Assembly (NCBI GenBank): GCA_017617415.1
Contig: JAFZWH010000063.1
Coordinates: forward strand, 1 to 64,000
From: Victivallales bacterium
Lineage (GTDB): Bacteria > Verrucomicrobiota > Lentisphaeria > Oligosphaerales > Oligosphaeraceae
Reading direction: 5' to 3'
Length of the DNA: 64,000 nt
This document shows, in pieces, positions 53,087 to 62,965 of the stretch (its first letter is position 1; each line of letters begins with the position of its first letter). Below the pieces are notes generated by a model. It was not told the DNA's origin. It saw only the letters and a list, made by a program, of their open reading frames with translations, and did not search any database. A program made the position numbers and the translations under genes.

Positions 53087-53875
53087 ATGAATGTAATTGA
53101 CACTTTCCGTTTGAATGGGCGCACGGCCATCGTCACCGGCGGGGCTGGACGCTATGGGCGACAAATCGTCGAGGCGCTTGGCGAGGCCGGGGCCACGGTC
53201 TTCATCGCCTCCCGCGATTTGGCGCACTGCCAAGAGACCGCCTCCGCCTTCGTTGCGCATGGACTGGACGTACGCGCCCTTCGGCTTGATTTGGGCGACC
53301 GTGGCTCCATTGACCACCTGGTGGCGGAGGTCATGGCGCAGACGAATCGCATCGACGTTCTGGTCAACAACGCCGTCATCCGCAGCGCGTGCAGCGGTTG
53401 GCTCCAGGAGCTGGAGAACTACGACCGGAGCCTCCATGTCAACGCCTCGGCCACCTTCTACATCACCGCCGCCGTTGCGGAGCGGATGAAGCAAGCCGGG
53501 GGCGGTTCCGTCATCAACGTCGGCTCCTTCATGGGGCTGGTCGGTCCGGAGCAGGCCAACTATGCGGGCACCGACATGGGCGGAAATCCCTCGCCCATCT
53601 ACTTCTACGAGAAAGGCGGGATGGTCAACTTTACCCGCTGGGCCGCCAGTGTGTTGGGGCCCTGCGGCATCCGCGTGAACGCCATCCACCCCGGCGGGCT
53701 GCTGGAGCCGCACCTGCCCGAACGTTTCGTAAGGCAATACAGCGAGCGCACGCAGCTGGGACGCATGGCCAGCCAGACCGACCTGAAAGGCGTCGTCGTC
53801 TTCCTGGCCTCCGACGCCTCCGCCTACCTCACTGGAACCAATATCCCCGTGGACGGCGGATACACCGCAAAATAG
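53087..53875 (+). CDS. SDR family oxidoreductase
   Basis: 262 aa. TGGAGRYGR cofactor motif (17-25), NNAVIR, GSFMG with the catalytic Ser, Y-F-Y-E-K active-site pair, and PGGLLEP. C-terminal SDASAYLTGTNIPVDGGY is typical of classical SDRs. Partner of the Gfo/Idh enzyme; substrate unknown. Confidence 0.9.
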   Translation: MNVIDTFRLNGRTAIVTGGAGRYGRQIVEALGEAGATVFIASRDLAHCQETASAFVAHGLDVRALRLDLGDRGSIDHLVAEVMAQTNRIDVLVNNAVIRSACSGWLQELENYDRSLHVNASATFYITAAVAERMKQAGGGSVINVGSFMGLVGPEQANYAGTDMGGNPSPIYFYEKGGMVNFTRWAASVLGPCGIRVNAIHPGGLLEPHLPERFVRQYSERTQLGRMASQTDLKGVVVFLASDASAYLTGTNIPVDGGYTAK

Positions 53876-53960
53876 CCCGAACTCCCGAGAAACAACGTTA
53901 TATTATTGATGATTCTTTTTGGGCGTCCCTTGACGGGATGTAGCCGCATTAAAAAAAGAG

Positions 53961-54827
53961 ATGGAACTTTCCAAGGAAAAACTGGTTGAGGCTTTGGAGC
54001 GGGTTCTGGCCAATCCGCGCTTTGAGCGCGTGGTGATTCTGGATGCCTACAAGCCTTCCCGGAACAGCCAGGAGAAGCCCTTTCTGGAGCCGTACAACCG
54101 CCTGAACATTGTGCTGGAGGGTACCATTTCGCTGGAGTGCGGCAGCGGCACCAACCGAGGACTGCGGGAGTTTCCTGCGGGGACTGTGCTGGTGATGAAG
54201 CCGTTCTGCCTCACCAAGGAAGTCGAGCGATTCGACTATTCCAGCGAGAACCTCGGCATCGTCTGCCGTCCAGACTATCTACGGCTGCTCTACACGATTT
54301 GCCCCCGGGGTGCCGAACAATCTCAGGAGATTGACTACTATTATCATATCTCCGACAGCATGCGACAGTGTACCATCGACGCCATCTCCGCGCTCTGCGG
54401 GATGGCCGAAGATACAGAGGTAGAGCAGCTTTTCGCTCAAATGCTGAGGGTCATCTGTACTATGGCCCTGAATGACCTGAAGGCCTCGCGCCAGCAGGAG
54501 GTCGGGCGCTCCTACGACCAGTGGTGCCGCATCCAGGACTTCATCGCCGAGCGTCCGCCAGAACAATGCACCCGACGGGCAATCGCCCGGCATTTCAATA
54601 TCACCGAGACCTATGTCTCCATGCTTTTCCCACGCTACTCCGGGATGAGCTTTTCCGCATATATCCGCAAGAAGACCGTCGATATGGCCGCGATGCTTCT
54701 GCGCACCACGGACTTGACCGTCAAGGAGATTGCCGACCGCTGCGGCTTCAGCTCCCACAGCCATTTCACTGCTGTCTTTCGCGCCATCCATCATATCACG
54801 CCAGGGGCCTTCCGTCGGCTGAAGTGA
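53961..54827 (+). CDS. AraC-family transcriptional regulator
   Basis: 288 aa. A cupin-like N-terminal sensor domain (NIVLEGTISLECGSG, FPAGTVLVMKPF) and a C-terminal double helix-turn-helix (TRRAIARHFNITETYVSMLF, DLTVKEIADRCGFSSHSHFTAVFR). Likely activates the upstream glycan-degradation genes in response to a sugar. Last gene on the plus strand before a convergent junction. Confidence 0.92.
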   Translation: MELSKEKLVEALERVLANPRFERVVILDAYKPSRNSQEKPFLEPYNRLNIVLEGTISLECGSGTNRGLREFPAGTVLVMKPFCLTKEVERFDYSSENLGIVCRPDYLRLLYTICPRGAEQSQEIDYYYHISDSMRQCTIDAISALCGMAEDTEVEQLFAQMLRVICTMALNDLKASRQQEVGRSYDQWCRIQDFIAERPPEQCTRRAIARHFNITETYVSMLFPRYSGMSFSAYIRKKTVDMAAMLLRTTDLTVKEIADRCGFSSHSHFTAVFRAIHHITPGAFRRLK

Positions 54828-54836
54828 CGGGGCGCC

Positions 54837-54883
54837 CGCTCGCACACGAGCGAGAACTGGGGAACCCGCGCAAAATGCGCGGG
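54837..54883. terminator. Two hairpins at the convergent AraC-holB junction
   Basis: CGCTCG-CACA-CGAGCG (54837-54852) and CCCGCGCA-AAA-TGCGCGGG (54865-54883). GC-rich perfect stems without clear U-tracts, positioned to end transcription from either side. Confidence 0.6.
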
Positions 54884-54910
54884 CACGGAACGGCCGCACT
54901 GCGGCAGAGT

Positions 54911-55933
54911 TTATCCTTTTCGGCAGACTTGCAGGGCGAGGGCGGCCAGGTCGAGTTCCTCTGGGACATTGGCCTTCAGGGCGCGAAGGAAGGTGCCGAC
55001 GGCCAGGTTGTCCTCCTCGGCTTCTTCAATCGTAGGCTTGGCGGCGCCTTGTGCGTACGGGAGGAACTCCGGCTGGGGGAGGGTGGCCTCTGGGACGCCC
55101 GCCGCCGCAAGATAACGCTGCTGGAACCAAGCCTGGAGGGTGTTCAGATAGACTTCGCGCAGGCGCAGATATTCTGTGGCGATCTTGTTCTTCTTCTGTT
55201 CCTCGACCTGTTTGCGCAGAGACTTGTCCTCGGCGGCGAGGTCATCCCACTGCGGGTCCCAGTTTGCCTTGACGGTTTCCTCCGCCCTCGCTTGGAGTCC
55301 TCCGAAGAGTTCCTGGAGGGCGCTAATGGCGCGCAGTGCGATGCGGGTGCCGGCATTGCGGTGGAGCGTCGCCAGGGTCTCCAGGTATTCTTTGGGAACC
55401 AAGTCGTTATAGTTAAATTTATTGTTGAGCAGAAGAACCTTCTGGCAGCGGGAATGGATGGTGGGCAGAAGCAACTGCGGGCGCGTGGTGAGCAGAAGCA
55501 GCATCACGTCGCGTGGAGGTTCCTCCAACGTCTTGAGGAAGGCGTTGGAGGCCTCGGTCTTCATGCAGTCGGCTTCCACGATTAGGCCGATTTTCAGCAT
55601 TCCCTCAGGGACTGCCAGGATGATTTTGCGCTCGAATTCGTGCATCGCGTCCACAGGGATGATGCGGGACTTGGACTCCGGAGCGAGGCGGACGAGTTCG
55701 GAATAGTTGCCGTCCAGCAGACATCGGCAGTTTCGGCAATGTCCACAGGGCATGCCATCGGGCAGGGAGTTGGTGCAGGCGGCGGTCTGCGCCCAGCCGA
55801 TGGCGAAGCGCTCCAGCTGTTCGGTGGAGTCGCCAATCAGCAGATACGCCTGACCGGTGCGGCCGTGGAGTTTCGCCTTTGCCAGCGCATGGGCGACCTG
55901 CGGGAATTCGTCTGACCAGAGTGGTTTGCTCAT
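54911..55933 (-). CDS. holB: DNA polymerase III subunit delta' (HolB-like)
   Basis: 340 aa. Clamp-loader fold: LLIGDSTEQLERFA (degenerate P-loop, so probably non-hydrolysing as in delta'), zinc-type CGHCRNCRC, EADCMKTEASNAFLKTLEEPPRDVMLLLLT, and the SRC motif in HSRCQKVLLL. The C-terminal third is helical. Overlaps tmk by four bases. The last 71 nt plus 8 nt downstream are duplicated at 39385-39463. Confidence 0.88.
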   Translation of the reverse strand: MSKPLWSDEFPQVAHALAKAKLHGRTGQAYLLIGDSTEQLERFAIGWAQTAACTNSLPDGMPCGHCRNCRCLLDGNYSELVRLAPESKSRIIPVDAMHEFERKIILAVPEGMLKIGLIVEADCMKTEASNAFLKTLEEPPRDVMLLLLTTRPQLLLPTIHSRCQKVLLLNNKFNYNDLVPKEYLETLATLHRNAGTRIALRAISALQELFGGLQARAEETVKANWDPQWDDLAAEDKSLRKQVEEQKKNKIATEYLRLREVYLNTLQAWFQQRYLAAAGVPEATLPQPEFLPYAQGAAKPTIEEAEEDNLAVGTFLRALKANVPEELDLAALALQVCRKG

Positions 55934-56577
55934 GATTCGATGCGGGGAAGTCGTTTCTGCACGATTTTCCAGATTTGCTCGTCGAGTTCCTCGACGGACT
56001 GGGTGGCGTCCAGCGTCACGATGCGTTCGGGGTGCCCGGCGGCCAGTTCCAGGAAGCCCTTGCGGACCTGTTCGTAGAAGCGACGGCTCTCGATTTCAAA
56101 GCGGTCCACTTCGGCCTTCGTGGTGTCCAGGACCTTGCCGAGTCGTTTGAAACTCTCCTCGACGGTGAGGTCGAGGAAGAGCGTGAGGTCCGGCCAGCGG
56201 TTGCCGATGGCGTATGCGTTGAGTTGGCGGATGAACTCCAGGTCCATGCCACGGGCGTAGCCCTGGTAGGCGGTGGTGGAGTCCGCGAAGCGGTCGCAGA
56301 GTACGATGTGCCCGGCGTCGAGTTCAGGCCAGAGTTTTTCGCGCAAAAGCTGTGCCCGGCTGGCGGAGAAGAGCAGCAGCTCCGCCTCGTCCACCAGCCT
56401 TTCAGATTGCTTTTTCATGAGAATCTGGCGGATTTCTTCGCACAGCGGGGTGCCGCCGGGTTCACGAGTGGAGAAGACGGTGTGACCCAGGCGTTCCAGG
56501 CGGGTGGCCAGACGCGCGATCTGGGTGGTTTTGCCGGCCTTGTCCAGGCCCTCGAAAGTGATGAATAAGCCGTTCAT
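55930..56577 (-). CDS. tmk: Thymidylate kinase
   Basis: 215 aa. P-loop EGLDKAGKTTQ (9-19; Asp at the third position as in some TMKs), DRFADSTTAYQGYARG (DR motif) and lid region RFEIESRRFYEQVRKGF. Phosphorylates dTMP. The tmk-holB pairing is common in bacteria. Confidence 0.94.
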   Translation of the reverse strand: MNGLFITFEGLDKAGKTTQIARLATRLERLGHTVFSTREPGGTPLCEEIRQILMKKQSERLVDEAELLLFSASRAQLLREKLWPELDAGHIVLCDRFADSTTAYQGYARGMDLEFIRQLNAYAIGNRWPDLTLFLDLTVEESFKRLGKVLDTTKAEVDRFEIESRRFYEQVRKGFLELAAGHPERIVTLDATQSVEELDEQIWKIVQKRLPRIES

Positions 56578-56583
56578 ATTAAA

Positions 56584-59500
56584 TTAGTCGTGAATTGTAT
56601 TCCCAGTTGCCTGGTCGAAGTGCTTGCGGAGGGCAGGAGTGCAAGATGGGAAGCCGAAAAGCCGGGTGGTCTCCTTGGCAATGATGTCATCCGTGGCGTC
56701 CGGGAAATCGTTGCGAATGCTCTGGGCGGCGTTGCGGATTTCGACATCGGGAATTTCGTCGAAGGCACGGCGTTCGTCGGGCGTGGCGGGTACGCGGAAG
56801 TCCCGGTAGTTCTGCGGTTCCATACCGTCCGGCCAGTAAACCGAGGAGCCGCCTGCATCGGCGGTGACGCGGGGCTTGGCGACCTCGATGGCGGAGAGGA
56901 TGGCGTCCTGCACCTTGGTGGTGTTTCGGGTGATTCCCCAGGCCGCGCGCAGTCGTCTGGCGAGCAGGGCGTCGGTGACGGGCCCCTCGGTCGCGATGAT
57001 TTCCTTGACCTGCCGTACCAATTCCTTGTGGCAACGGAGCGTGAGGCCGAATTCATCCAGCGGACAGTTGGTCTTACCCTGCCAAGGATGGTAGGGGGTA
57101 GCAGGACTAGGTTGGCTAGATTGGCTAGTAGTGCCAGCAGGGCTAGGTTGGCTAGAGGGGTTGGCCGCTTTTTCCTCTGGTTTTCGACCATGCAAAGCCG
57201 CGTCCAGTGCCTCCAGCAGGGCCTGTTCGGCAGCGGGGCGGTCGAGCCGCCATTCGGTTGCCCAGGCGTGGGCGAGATTCCAGCCGAGACCTTTAAGGAC
57301 GCCAGTGCGGGTGCTTTCGCGGTCGCGGCAGGTGTAGTCGCGGGCAGAGCGTCGCCCATCGCAGAGGATCCCCAGCAGGTATTCTCCAGGCTTTTCAGGG
57401 TGCTTGACGGCCAGGTCGATGCGGAAGGATGAGCAGCCGACATTGCGTTCGCTTTCGTAGCCGTGTTCGGCGAGGAACTTGGCGATGATCTCCTGGAGGG
57501 TGTCGGCGGCGGCATCGCTGGCGAGTTTTGGCGCGGTGGCGGCCGCGCCGCGTTCGGCGTAGGCGAGGAACTCGCGCAGGTCGTTGGCGCCCTTGGCGCT
57601 AGTGCGGGAGAGGTCAATCTGCGTGGCGTGGATGGAGCTGAAGACCACCACGCGGTGCTTGGCACGGGTGATCGCGACATTTAGGCGCCGTTCGCCACCC
57701 ACGCGATTGAGGGGGCCGAAATTCATGTAGAGTTTGCCATCCGCATCGGGCGCATAGCCCACGGAGAAGAGAATCACGTCACGCTCGTCGCCCTGGACAT
57801 TCTCCAGATTCTTCACGAAGAAGGGTTCGGGAAGGCTGTCGCTGAAGTATTCCTCGAACTGCGGGTGGTCGGCGCGGAACTGCTCAAAGCGGTCCTGGAT
57901 GAGTTCGCACTGCGAGATGTTGAAGGTCACGATGCCCACCGAGCGCTTCGCCTGGGCGGGATCGGCGATCATCTGAGCGACGTAAGAGACGATCGCGTCC
58001 GCTTCGGCGGAGTTGGTGCGGGTCCTGCGGTCGAGAATCGCGTCTGGCACGAACTGGAAATGCACGCCCAGCAGGGGGGAGTTCTTGGCGGCGGGGAAGG
58101 TGTTGAGCTTGTTGTCGTAGTAGTGCTGGTTGCTGAAGGCGATGAGGGACTCGTGGCGGCTGCGGTAGTGCCAGTTGAGGTGGCAGGAGTGGACGCCGGC
58201 GGTGAGGCATTCGTCCAGAATGCTGTCCAGTTCCTCGACAGCATCGTCGTCCTCCTCGGTGGTTTCGGTGTTGGTCTTCTGGAAGAACTGGGTGGGCGGC
58301 ATCTGCTTTTGGTCGCCCACGCAGATGAACTGCTTGCCGCGGGCGATGGCGCCGATGGCGTCGGCGGTGGGAATCTGCGAGGCCTCGTCGAAGACCACCA
58401 GGTCGAAGGCGTTCATGTCGGGCGGGAGATACTGCGCCACGGAGAGGGGGCTCATCAGGAAGCAGGGCTTCAGGCTGCCGAGGATGGGCGCGACATTCTG
58501 GAGGATGGTGCGGACCGGCTTGATGCGGGACTTCTTCTCGCATTCGCGCTTCAGGAAGCCCAGCGCGGTTCCGGCGGGGCATTCGCTGTTGCGGCGTAGC
58601 GGGAGCCGTGCGGAGATGCGGGCGACCGCGAGCTTGGCGGAGAGCGCCATGTAGTCGGCATCGAGTTTGCAGAACTGCTCGATGCGGTGTTCGTGGCGGG
58701 TGCCGATGAAGTCCGCCAGCGTGGGTTCGGCGACCAAAATCTGCTGAAGCATCACCGTCTCCAGGCGTCGCCGGAATACCGTCAGAAGTTCGTCCGGCGG
58801 GAAGAGACCTTGTTCCAAAGCGTCTAAGAAAGGTGTCAGGCCAACTGAGTCGGCGTTCTCGCGACTTTGGCGCCAGACGCGGTAGGCGCGTAGCGAGGCG
58901 AGGTTGTCGGCGGCGTCGGCGAGGCTGACTGCGAACTCCTCCAGGCTGGTCGAGAAGGTCGGCGTCACTTCCATGGCGGAGGTGCGCTGGAGCTCTTGAA
59001 GTGTCTGGTTGAAGACCGACATCGCATCCACGAAAGCTTTGGTGCGTGGAAGTGCGTCCGGAAGGCATTCAGGGATGGTGGAAAGCTGTGTATCATCTTG
59101 TGGACCATATAGTTTAATAATCGCCCCGACAATTTGCGAGGCGTCTTCCAGTTGTTTTTCCAGTATATTCCAGTTCGGCGTGGATGCCAGCCAGTCGGGA
59201 TTGCCCAGCAGAGTACCGATGTGCTGGAATGCAGTCGAGTTCTTTTTCATTAGTTCTTGGCATTCAGCGATATGCGGGAGGTCTCTGGCAAGGTCGTCGG
59301 CGGAAGGGCGCGGAGCGACAGGCTGGCGGTAGCACATCAGCGCCTTGCCCAGCGAGCGGTTCGCGAAGAAACGCGCAACGAAGAATTTGGCGTTATTGGC
59401 TTTGAGTGTCTGTTGCGTGGCGGCGACCGGTATGGCGGAAAGTTGGTCAGGCAGCCAAGCGGACAGCTTCGAGCGTAGTTCGCAATAGCGCTTGGCGTGG

Positions 59501-61266
59501 TCAAAGGTGGTGCGCAGGATGTCCCGCTGATTAGCCACCTCGTTGCACAACAAACCAACGGGTAACTTGTCGAGTTTGGGAAGATAAGTCGCAAGGGAAT
59601 CGCGGACCGACAATTTGGCCGAATCGGTCAGGGCATCCTCGCAACCAATGGCTCGGTCGAACCCCTGCGTGGCATCCTGAAGTTGCGCAGTGGCTTCCTG
59701 GAGTTGCGAAATTGTCGTCGGAATTCCGGAATTATCCAGTTTTGTCCAGTCTATCGGTTGGGCAAAGAGGCGGAGCTTGTGGCAGAGTTCCGGGGTGACG
59801 GCGGCGAAGCCGTCTTGGGCGGCTTTGAGTGCCTCCACGAGTTGACTGCGCTCTTCGGCAGTCTGGGTGAGGAGGTCGTTCTGCTCCCAGTTGATTTGTG
59901 CGGCGGGTCCTTCCTCCAGAGTTTCAGCGAGGCATTGGAAGGCGGAGATGCCGTTGGGATAGGCGTGGTGGAGAAGTTTGATGTATCCGTTGAGGGCATC
60001 GCGTTGGGCGGCGAGATCCTTGACCAGCGTCTGCCAGTTCTGCGGTTCGGGAGCGGTCGCCAGGTCAAGTGCCTCGCGGAACTGTGCCAAGACTTCGGCT
60101 TTGCCCGCCTTGTTGGAGTGTAGTTCCAAGCAGAAGGGCTTCATGCCCAGTTTGTTCAAGCGGTTCTGCACGACTTCGAGCGCGGCCTTCTTTTCCGAGA
60201 CGAAGAGCACACGACGGCCCAAAGTGAGGTTGTGGCAGATGAGGTTCGCGATGGATTGCGACTTGCCGGTTCCAGGAGGGCCATGCAGCACGAAGGTCTT
60301 GCCCAGCGCGGAGTAGAGGATGGCAGTAAGCTGCGAGGCGTCCGCCGCCAGCGGACAGCACAGTTTGTCCAACTCGACATTGGCTTCGACCTCGGCGGGC
60401 GGGAAAACTTCGATTTGGTCGTCATAGACACCGGAGAGTCCTTGTACCAGATGGTGGACCAGCGGCTGTTTTTCCAATTCTGAAGAACGATTATTTAAAT
60501 CATTCCACATTAAGAATTTAGAAAAAGATAGCCGAGCGACATAAAGCGTCTCGATGACCTCGCATTCGGGGATGGCGGCGACCGCCTCGCGGACGGCGGT
60601 GAAGACCGCCTGGAGGTCCACGCCGTGTTCGTCGGCGGGCAGTTCATCCCACTGTGGCAATTTGACTTGGAAGTCGCGCTTGAGCAACTCCACGAGAGTC
60701 TGGTTGAAAATCGTGTCGTCGTCGTGGCGGGTGATGGTGAATCCGGCTTGCACGGATTTGCGGGCGAGGGTGACGGGCTCCAGCACCAGCGGCGCATAGC
60801 GTTTCACCTTGTCGCCTTTGGGCTTCCATGCCAATGCGCCGAAGGTGGCGAAGATGGTGTGGACGTCGCCTTCCTCCTGGTCGAGCCTGCCCTTTCGCAG
60901 CAGTTCCAGCAATTTTCGGTTGAGTTCCTTGGCGGGGCGTTCCGAATAGAGAGTGGCTGCCTTCTTCGCCTTGTCGATAGCCTCGGTGTAAACCTTCTGG
61001 CGTTCGGCGGAGGGGAGCTTTCCGGTGGTCTGGAAGTCCTCGGAACCAAGCAGATTCTCCATCGAATCAAGAGCAAAGGTGATGCCGCTTTGGAGGCGGT
61101 CCTCCGCTTCGTGCAGCGACATTCCCTGGAATTGGATAGCCTGGAGACCGTCGCGCAGATTCAGCAGGTGGTTGCGCAGAGAGAGGTCGAGGAGTTGCTG
61201 CTTCCAGCGCTCCATGCGTGCGCTGGTGCCATTGGCGACTGGGGTGGTGTCGTGCGTTGTTTCCAT
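56584..61266 (-). CDS. DUF4011 / SF1 helicase / Vsr-like nuclease / DUF3320 protein (Hhe-like)
   Basis: 1560 aa, intact. Order: DUF4011 region from about 15 (RWKQQLLDLSLRNHLLNLRD); SF1 helicase Walker A GPPGTGKSQS near 329; Walker B VVFDEASQIP near 958; QGDERDVILFSVGYAPD and NVAITRAKHRVVVFSS as late motifs; a Vsr/DUF559-type nuclease at about 1255-1345 (ERNVGCSSFRIDLAV, YLLGILCDGRR, LGWNLAHAWATEW); then DUF3320 (about 1385-1470, VRQVKEIIATEGPVTDALLARRL). The DUF4011-helicase-Vsr order matches the Hhe anti-phage protein. A Ser/Pro linker (SQPSPA repeats) is encoded by a 9-bp tandem repeat at 57111-57155. Confidence 0.85.
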   Translation of the reverse strand: METTHDTTPVANGTSARMERWKQQLLDLSLRNHLLNLRDGLQAIQFQGMSLHEAEDRLQSGITFALDSMENLLGSEDFQTTGKLPSAERQKVYTEAIDKAKKAATLYSERPAKELNRKLLELLRKGRLDQEEGDVHTIFATFGALAWKPKGDKVKRYAPLVLEPVTLARKSVQAGFTITRHDDDTIFNQTLVELLKRDFQVKLPQWDELPADEHGVDLQAVFTAVREAVAAIPECEVIETLYVARLSFSKFLMWNDLNNRSSELEKQPLVHHLVQGLSGVYDDQIEVFPPAEVEANVELDKLCCPLAADASQLTAILYSALGKTFVLHGPPGTGKSQSIANLICHNLTLGRRVLFVSEKKAALEVVQNRLNKLGMKPFCLELHSNKAGKAEVLAQFREALDLATAPEPQNWQTLVKDLAAQRDALNGYIKLLHHAYPNGISAFQCLAETLEEGPAAQINWEQNDLLTQTAEERSQLVEALKAAQDGFAAVTPELCHKLRLFAQPIDWTKLDNSGIPTTISQLQEATAQLQDATQGFDRAIGCEDALTDSAKLSVRDSLATYLPKLDKLPVGLLCNEVANQRDILRTTFDHAKRYCELRSKLSAWLPDQLSAIPVAATQQTLKANNAKFFVARFFANRSLGKALMCYRQPVAPRPSADDLARDLPHIAECQELMKKNSTAFQHIGTLLGNPDWLASTPNWNILEKQLEDASQIVGAIIKLYGPQDDTQLSTIPECLPDALPRTKAFVDAMSVFNQTLQELQRTSAMEVTPTFSTSLEEFAVSLADAADNLASLRAYRVWRQSRENADSVGLTPFLDALEQGLFPPDELLTVFRRRLETVMLQQILVAEPTLADFIGTRHEHRIEQFCKLDADYMALSAKLAVARISARLPLRRNSECPAGTALGFLKRECEKKSRIKPVRTILQNVAPILGSLKPCFLMSPLSVAQYLPPDMNAFDLVVFDEASQIPTADAIGAIARGKQFICVGDQKQMPPTQFFQKTNTETTEEDDDAVEELDSILDECLTAGVHSCHLNWHYRSRHESLIAFSNQHYYDNKLNTFPAAKNSPLLGVHFQFVPDAILDRRTRTNSAEADAIVSYVAQMIADPAQAKRSVGIVTFNISQCELIQDRFEQFRADHPQFEEYFSDSLPEPFFVKNLENVQGDERDVILFSVGYAPDADGKLYMNFGPLNRVGGERRLNVAITRAKHRVVVFSSIHATQIDLSRTSAKGANDLREFLAYAERGAAATAPKLASDAAADTLQEIIAKFLAEHGYESERNVGCSSFRIDLAVKHPEKPGEYLLGILCDGRRSARDYTCRDRESTRTGVLKGLGWNLAHAWATEWRLDRPAAEQALLEALDAALHGRKPEEKAANPSSQPSPAGTTSQSSQPSPATPYHPWQGKTNCPLDEFGLTLRCHKELVRQVKEIIATEGPVTDALLARRLRAAWGITRNTTKVQDAILSAIEVAKPRVTADAGGSSVYWPDGMEPQNYRDFRVPATPDERRAFDEIPDVEIRNAAQSIRNDFPDATDDIIAKETTRLFGFPSCTPALRKHFDQATGNTIHD
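57111..57155 (-). repeat. In-frame nonamer repeat in the helicase linker
   Basis: Units of the form NTTGGCTAG at 57111, 57120 and 57147, encoding repeated SQPSPA-like tripeptide blocks between the nuclease and DUF3320 regions. The 9-bp period preserves the reading frame. Confidence 0.65.
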
Positions 61267-61270
61267 GACG

Positions 61271-62965
61271 TCACTTGGTTTCGGCGTTCAGGTCGAAGAA
61301 CCCCGCCAGGAGCGAATATCCGGCGTCCTGGAGGATGGTCTGAAGGTGTTCGCGGATCTCCTGATCCAGTTCATGAGCAGAGATGTCCATGACTTGCAGG
61401 CATTTGGCCATATATTCGATGGCCAGTCCAAGGTCGCCTTGACGGTAATGGACCCACGCAAGGCTGTCGAGATATGCGGGATTGTCCGGCTCGGCTTGGA
61501 TGGCGCGTTTGATGAGTTGTTTTGCCTCGTCCATGTCTTGATGGTGGTCAGCTAAAATGTACCCCAGAGAATTTGCCAGCGAAGCGTCGTTGGGGAAATA
61601 CTTCACGCCTTGTCGCAGTATGCGAAGCGCCCGCTCGGTCTCGCCGTTTTCCTCGGCGGTGCAGCCATATTGCAAGTAATATGCAGAGTTGCGCGCTTGC
61701 CGGTGGTTCTCGAATTGCTGGAAAATGGCCAGCGCCTCATCGTAGCGTTTCATGCTGGCGAGAATTCGTGCCTTGAAAAGCTGGTCATTGGCCTGAAGGT
61801 CTGGGATGGTGTTTTGGATGGTCAACGCTTTCTGAGGCGCATTCAGCAGGTAGTAAAGAAGAACCAAGGTTCGACGGGGCTCGGGGTCCTGGGGACGACG
61901 AAGCATCCGCGCCTCGTGGGCACGTGCATCGATTTGGAGAATTTGGTCGGCGTCCAGATGCATTTCAGAGTCATGCATCGGGGTGTTCCCCAGGACGTCG
62001 GTGAAGTGCACCAGCACCTCGTATGGAAGGTTTGGCACTTTGAGCATCTGTTCCAGGCAGACTGCAAGGTCCTCGTAGTTCTGGGTCTGGAAATCTGCCT
62101 CCAATCGTGCATCGCAGAGGCGCTTCAGCGCCGTTGCGTTCACATTTTCGGCGTTCAGTTGCCAGAACGTGGCGGAGAAACGGCGCTGTAACTCCCATGC
62201 TTCCAATGGGTTCAGAAGTGGCGGAACCAGGTGGACGAAGCGCACATGCGAATAGACCTCGGGCAGTTCGACCAGGCGTTCAGCATAACGGATTGCCTGG
62301 GGATGATCGTCGATATCTGTATAAAACCGCAGTTGGAGAATCACATGGTCAGCGGCGTATTCGCTTGCCGGCAACTCGTCAATCTTCTGGATGACTTGCC
62401 GAAGCTCTTCATAACGCTCTTGCTGAAGGAGGCTATTGCCTTTCATCATCAGTGTCAGGCCATTTTGGGGCGCCAGTTCCATCAGGTGATTCAATATCGG
62501 CTCTGCCTGTTCGAACTGCTTTTCGTCCAACAGCGCCGCCGCATAATTCTGGAGGATTCGCACGGAGTCGGGGTGGCGTTCTGCCAATGGTGCAAGGTCT
62601 GCGACCAGTTCTTGACCTTGGTTTAAACTGTTGCGGTAGGCGGACAGGGCAAGGACCGGCTGAGGGAGTTGGGGGAAGGCGTCAATGACCTGGGTCAAAA
62701 GAGGCACCACGACCTCCGGCGTCGCCTCGGCGGTCAGGTATATCGCCTTGAGGTAGGCCGCATATCCCTCGGTTTCTTTCGCGGTCTGAGGCGAGAAGGT
62801 CGGCGTTTCCCGATTGCCCAGCTCCGCAATGGCATACATTGTGTTCTGCCAGTCCGTATAAGTTCTTCCCCAGTCGGTGAGAATTGACGGCTCTTCGGCC
62901 ATGCAACAAACCATGGCGAGGCCCCAAAAAATATCAATTAAAATTGACCTATATGTTTTCTGCAT
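61271..62965 (-). CDS. Exported TPR-repeat protein
   Basis: 564 aa from ATG 62965. Signal peptide (MQKTYRSILIDIFWGLAMVCCMAEE), then tetratricopeptide repeats over most of the length (ALRILRQGVKYFPNDASLANSLGYILADHHQDMDEA, LIKRAIQAEPDNPAYLDSLAWVHYRQGDLGLAIEYMAKC). A scaffold for envelope protein complexes is likely; partner unknown. The start region is an 18-bp tandem duplication that provides a second ATG 18 bp upstream. Four bases separate it from the helicase gene. Confidence 0.82.
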   Translation of the reverse strand: MQKTYRSILIDIFWGLAMVCCMAEEPSILTDWGRTYTDWQNTMYAIAELGNRETPTFSPQTAKETEGYAAYLKAIYLTAEATPEVVVPLLTQVIDAFPQLPQPVLALSAYRNSLNQGQELVADLAPLAERHPDSVRILQNYAAALLDEKQFEQAEPILNHLMELAPQNGLTLMMKGNSLLQQERYEELRQVIQKIDELPASEYAADHVILQLRFYTDIDDHPQAIRYAERLVELPEVYSHVRFVHLVPPLLNPLEAWELQRRFSATFWQLNAENVNATALKRLCDARLEADFQTQNYEDLAVCLEQMLKVPNLPYEVLVHFTDVLGNTPMHDSEMHLDADQILQIDARAHEARMLRRPQDPEPRRTLVLLYYLLNAPQKALTIQNTIPDLQANDQLFKARILASMKRYDEALAIFQQFENHRQARNSAYYLQYGCTAEENGETERALRILRQGVKYFPNDASLANSLGYILADHHQDMDEAKQLIKRAIQAEPDNPAYLDSLAWVHYRQGDLGLAIEYMAKCLQVMDISAHELDQEIREHLQTILQDAGYSLLAGFFDLNAETK

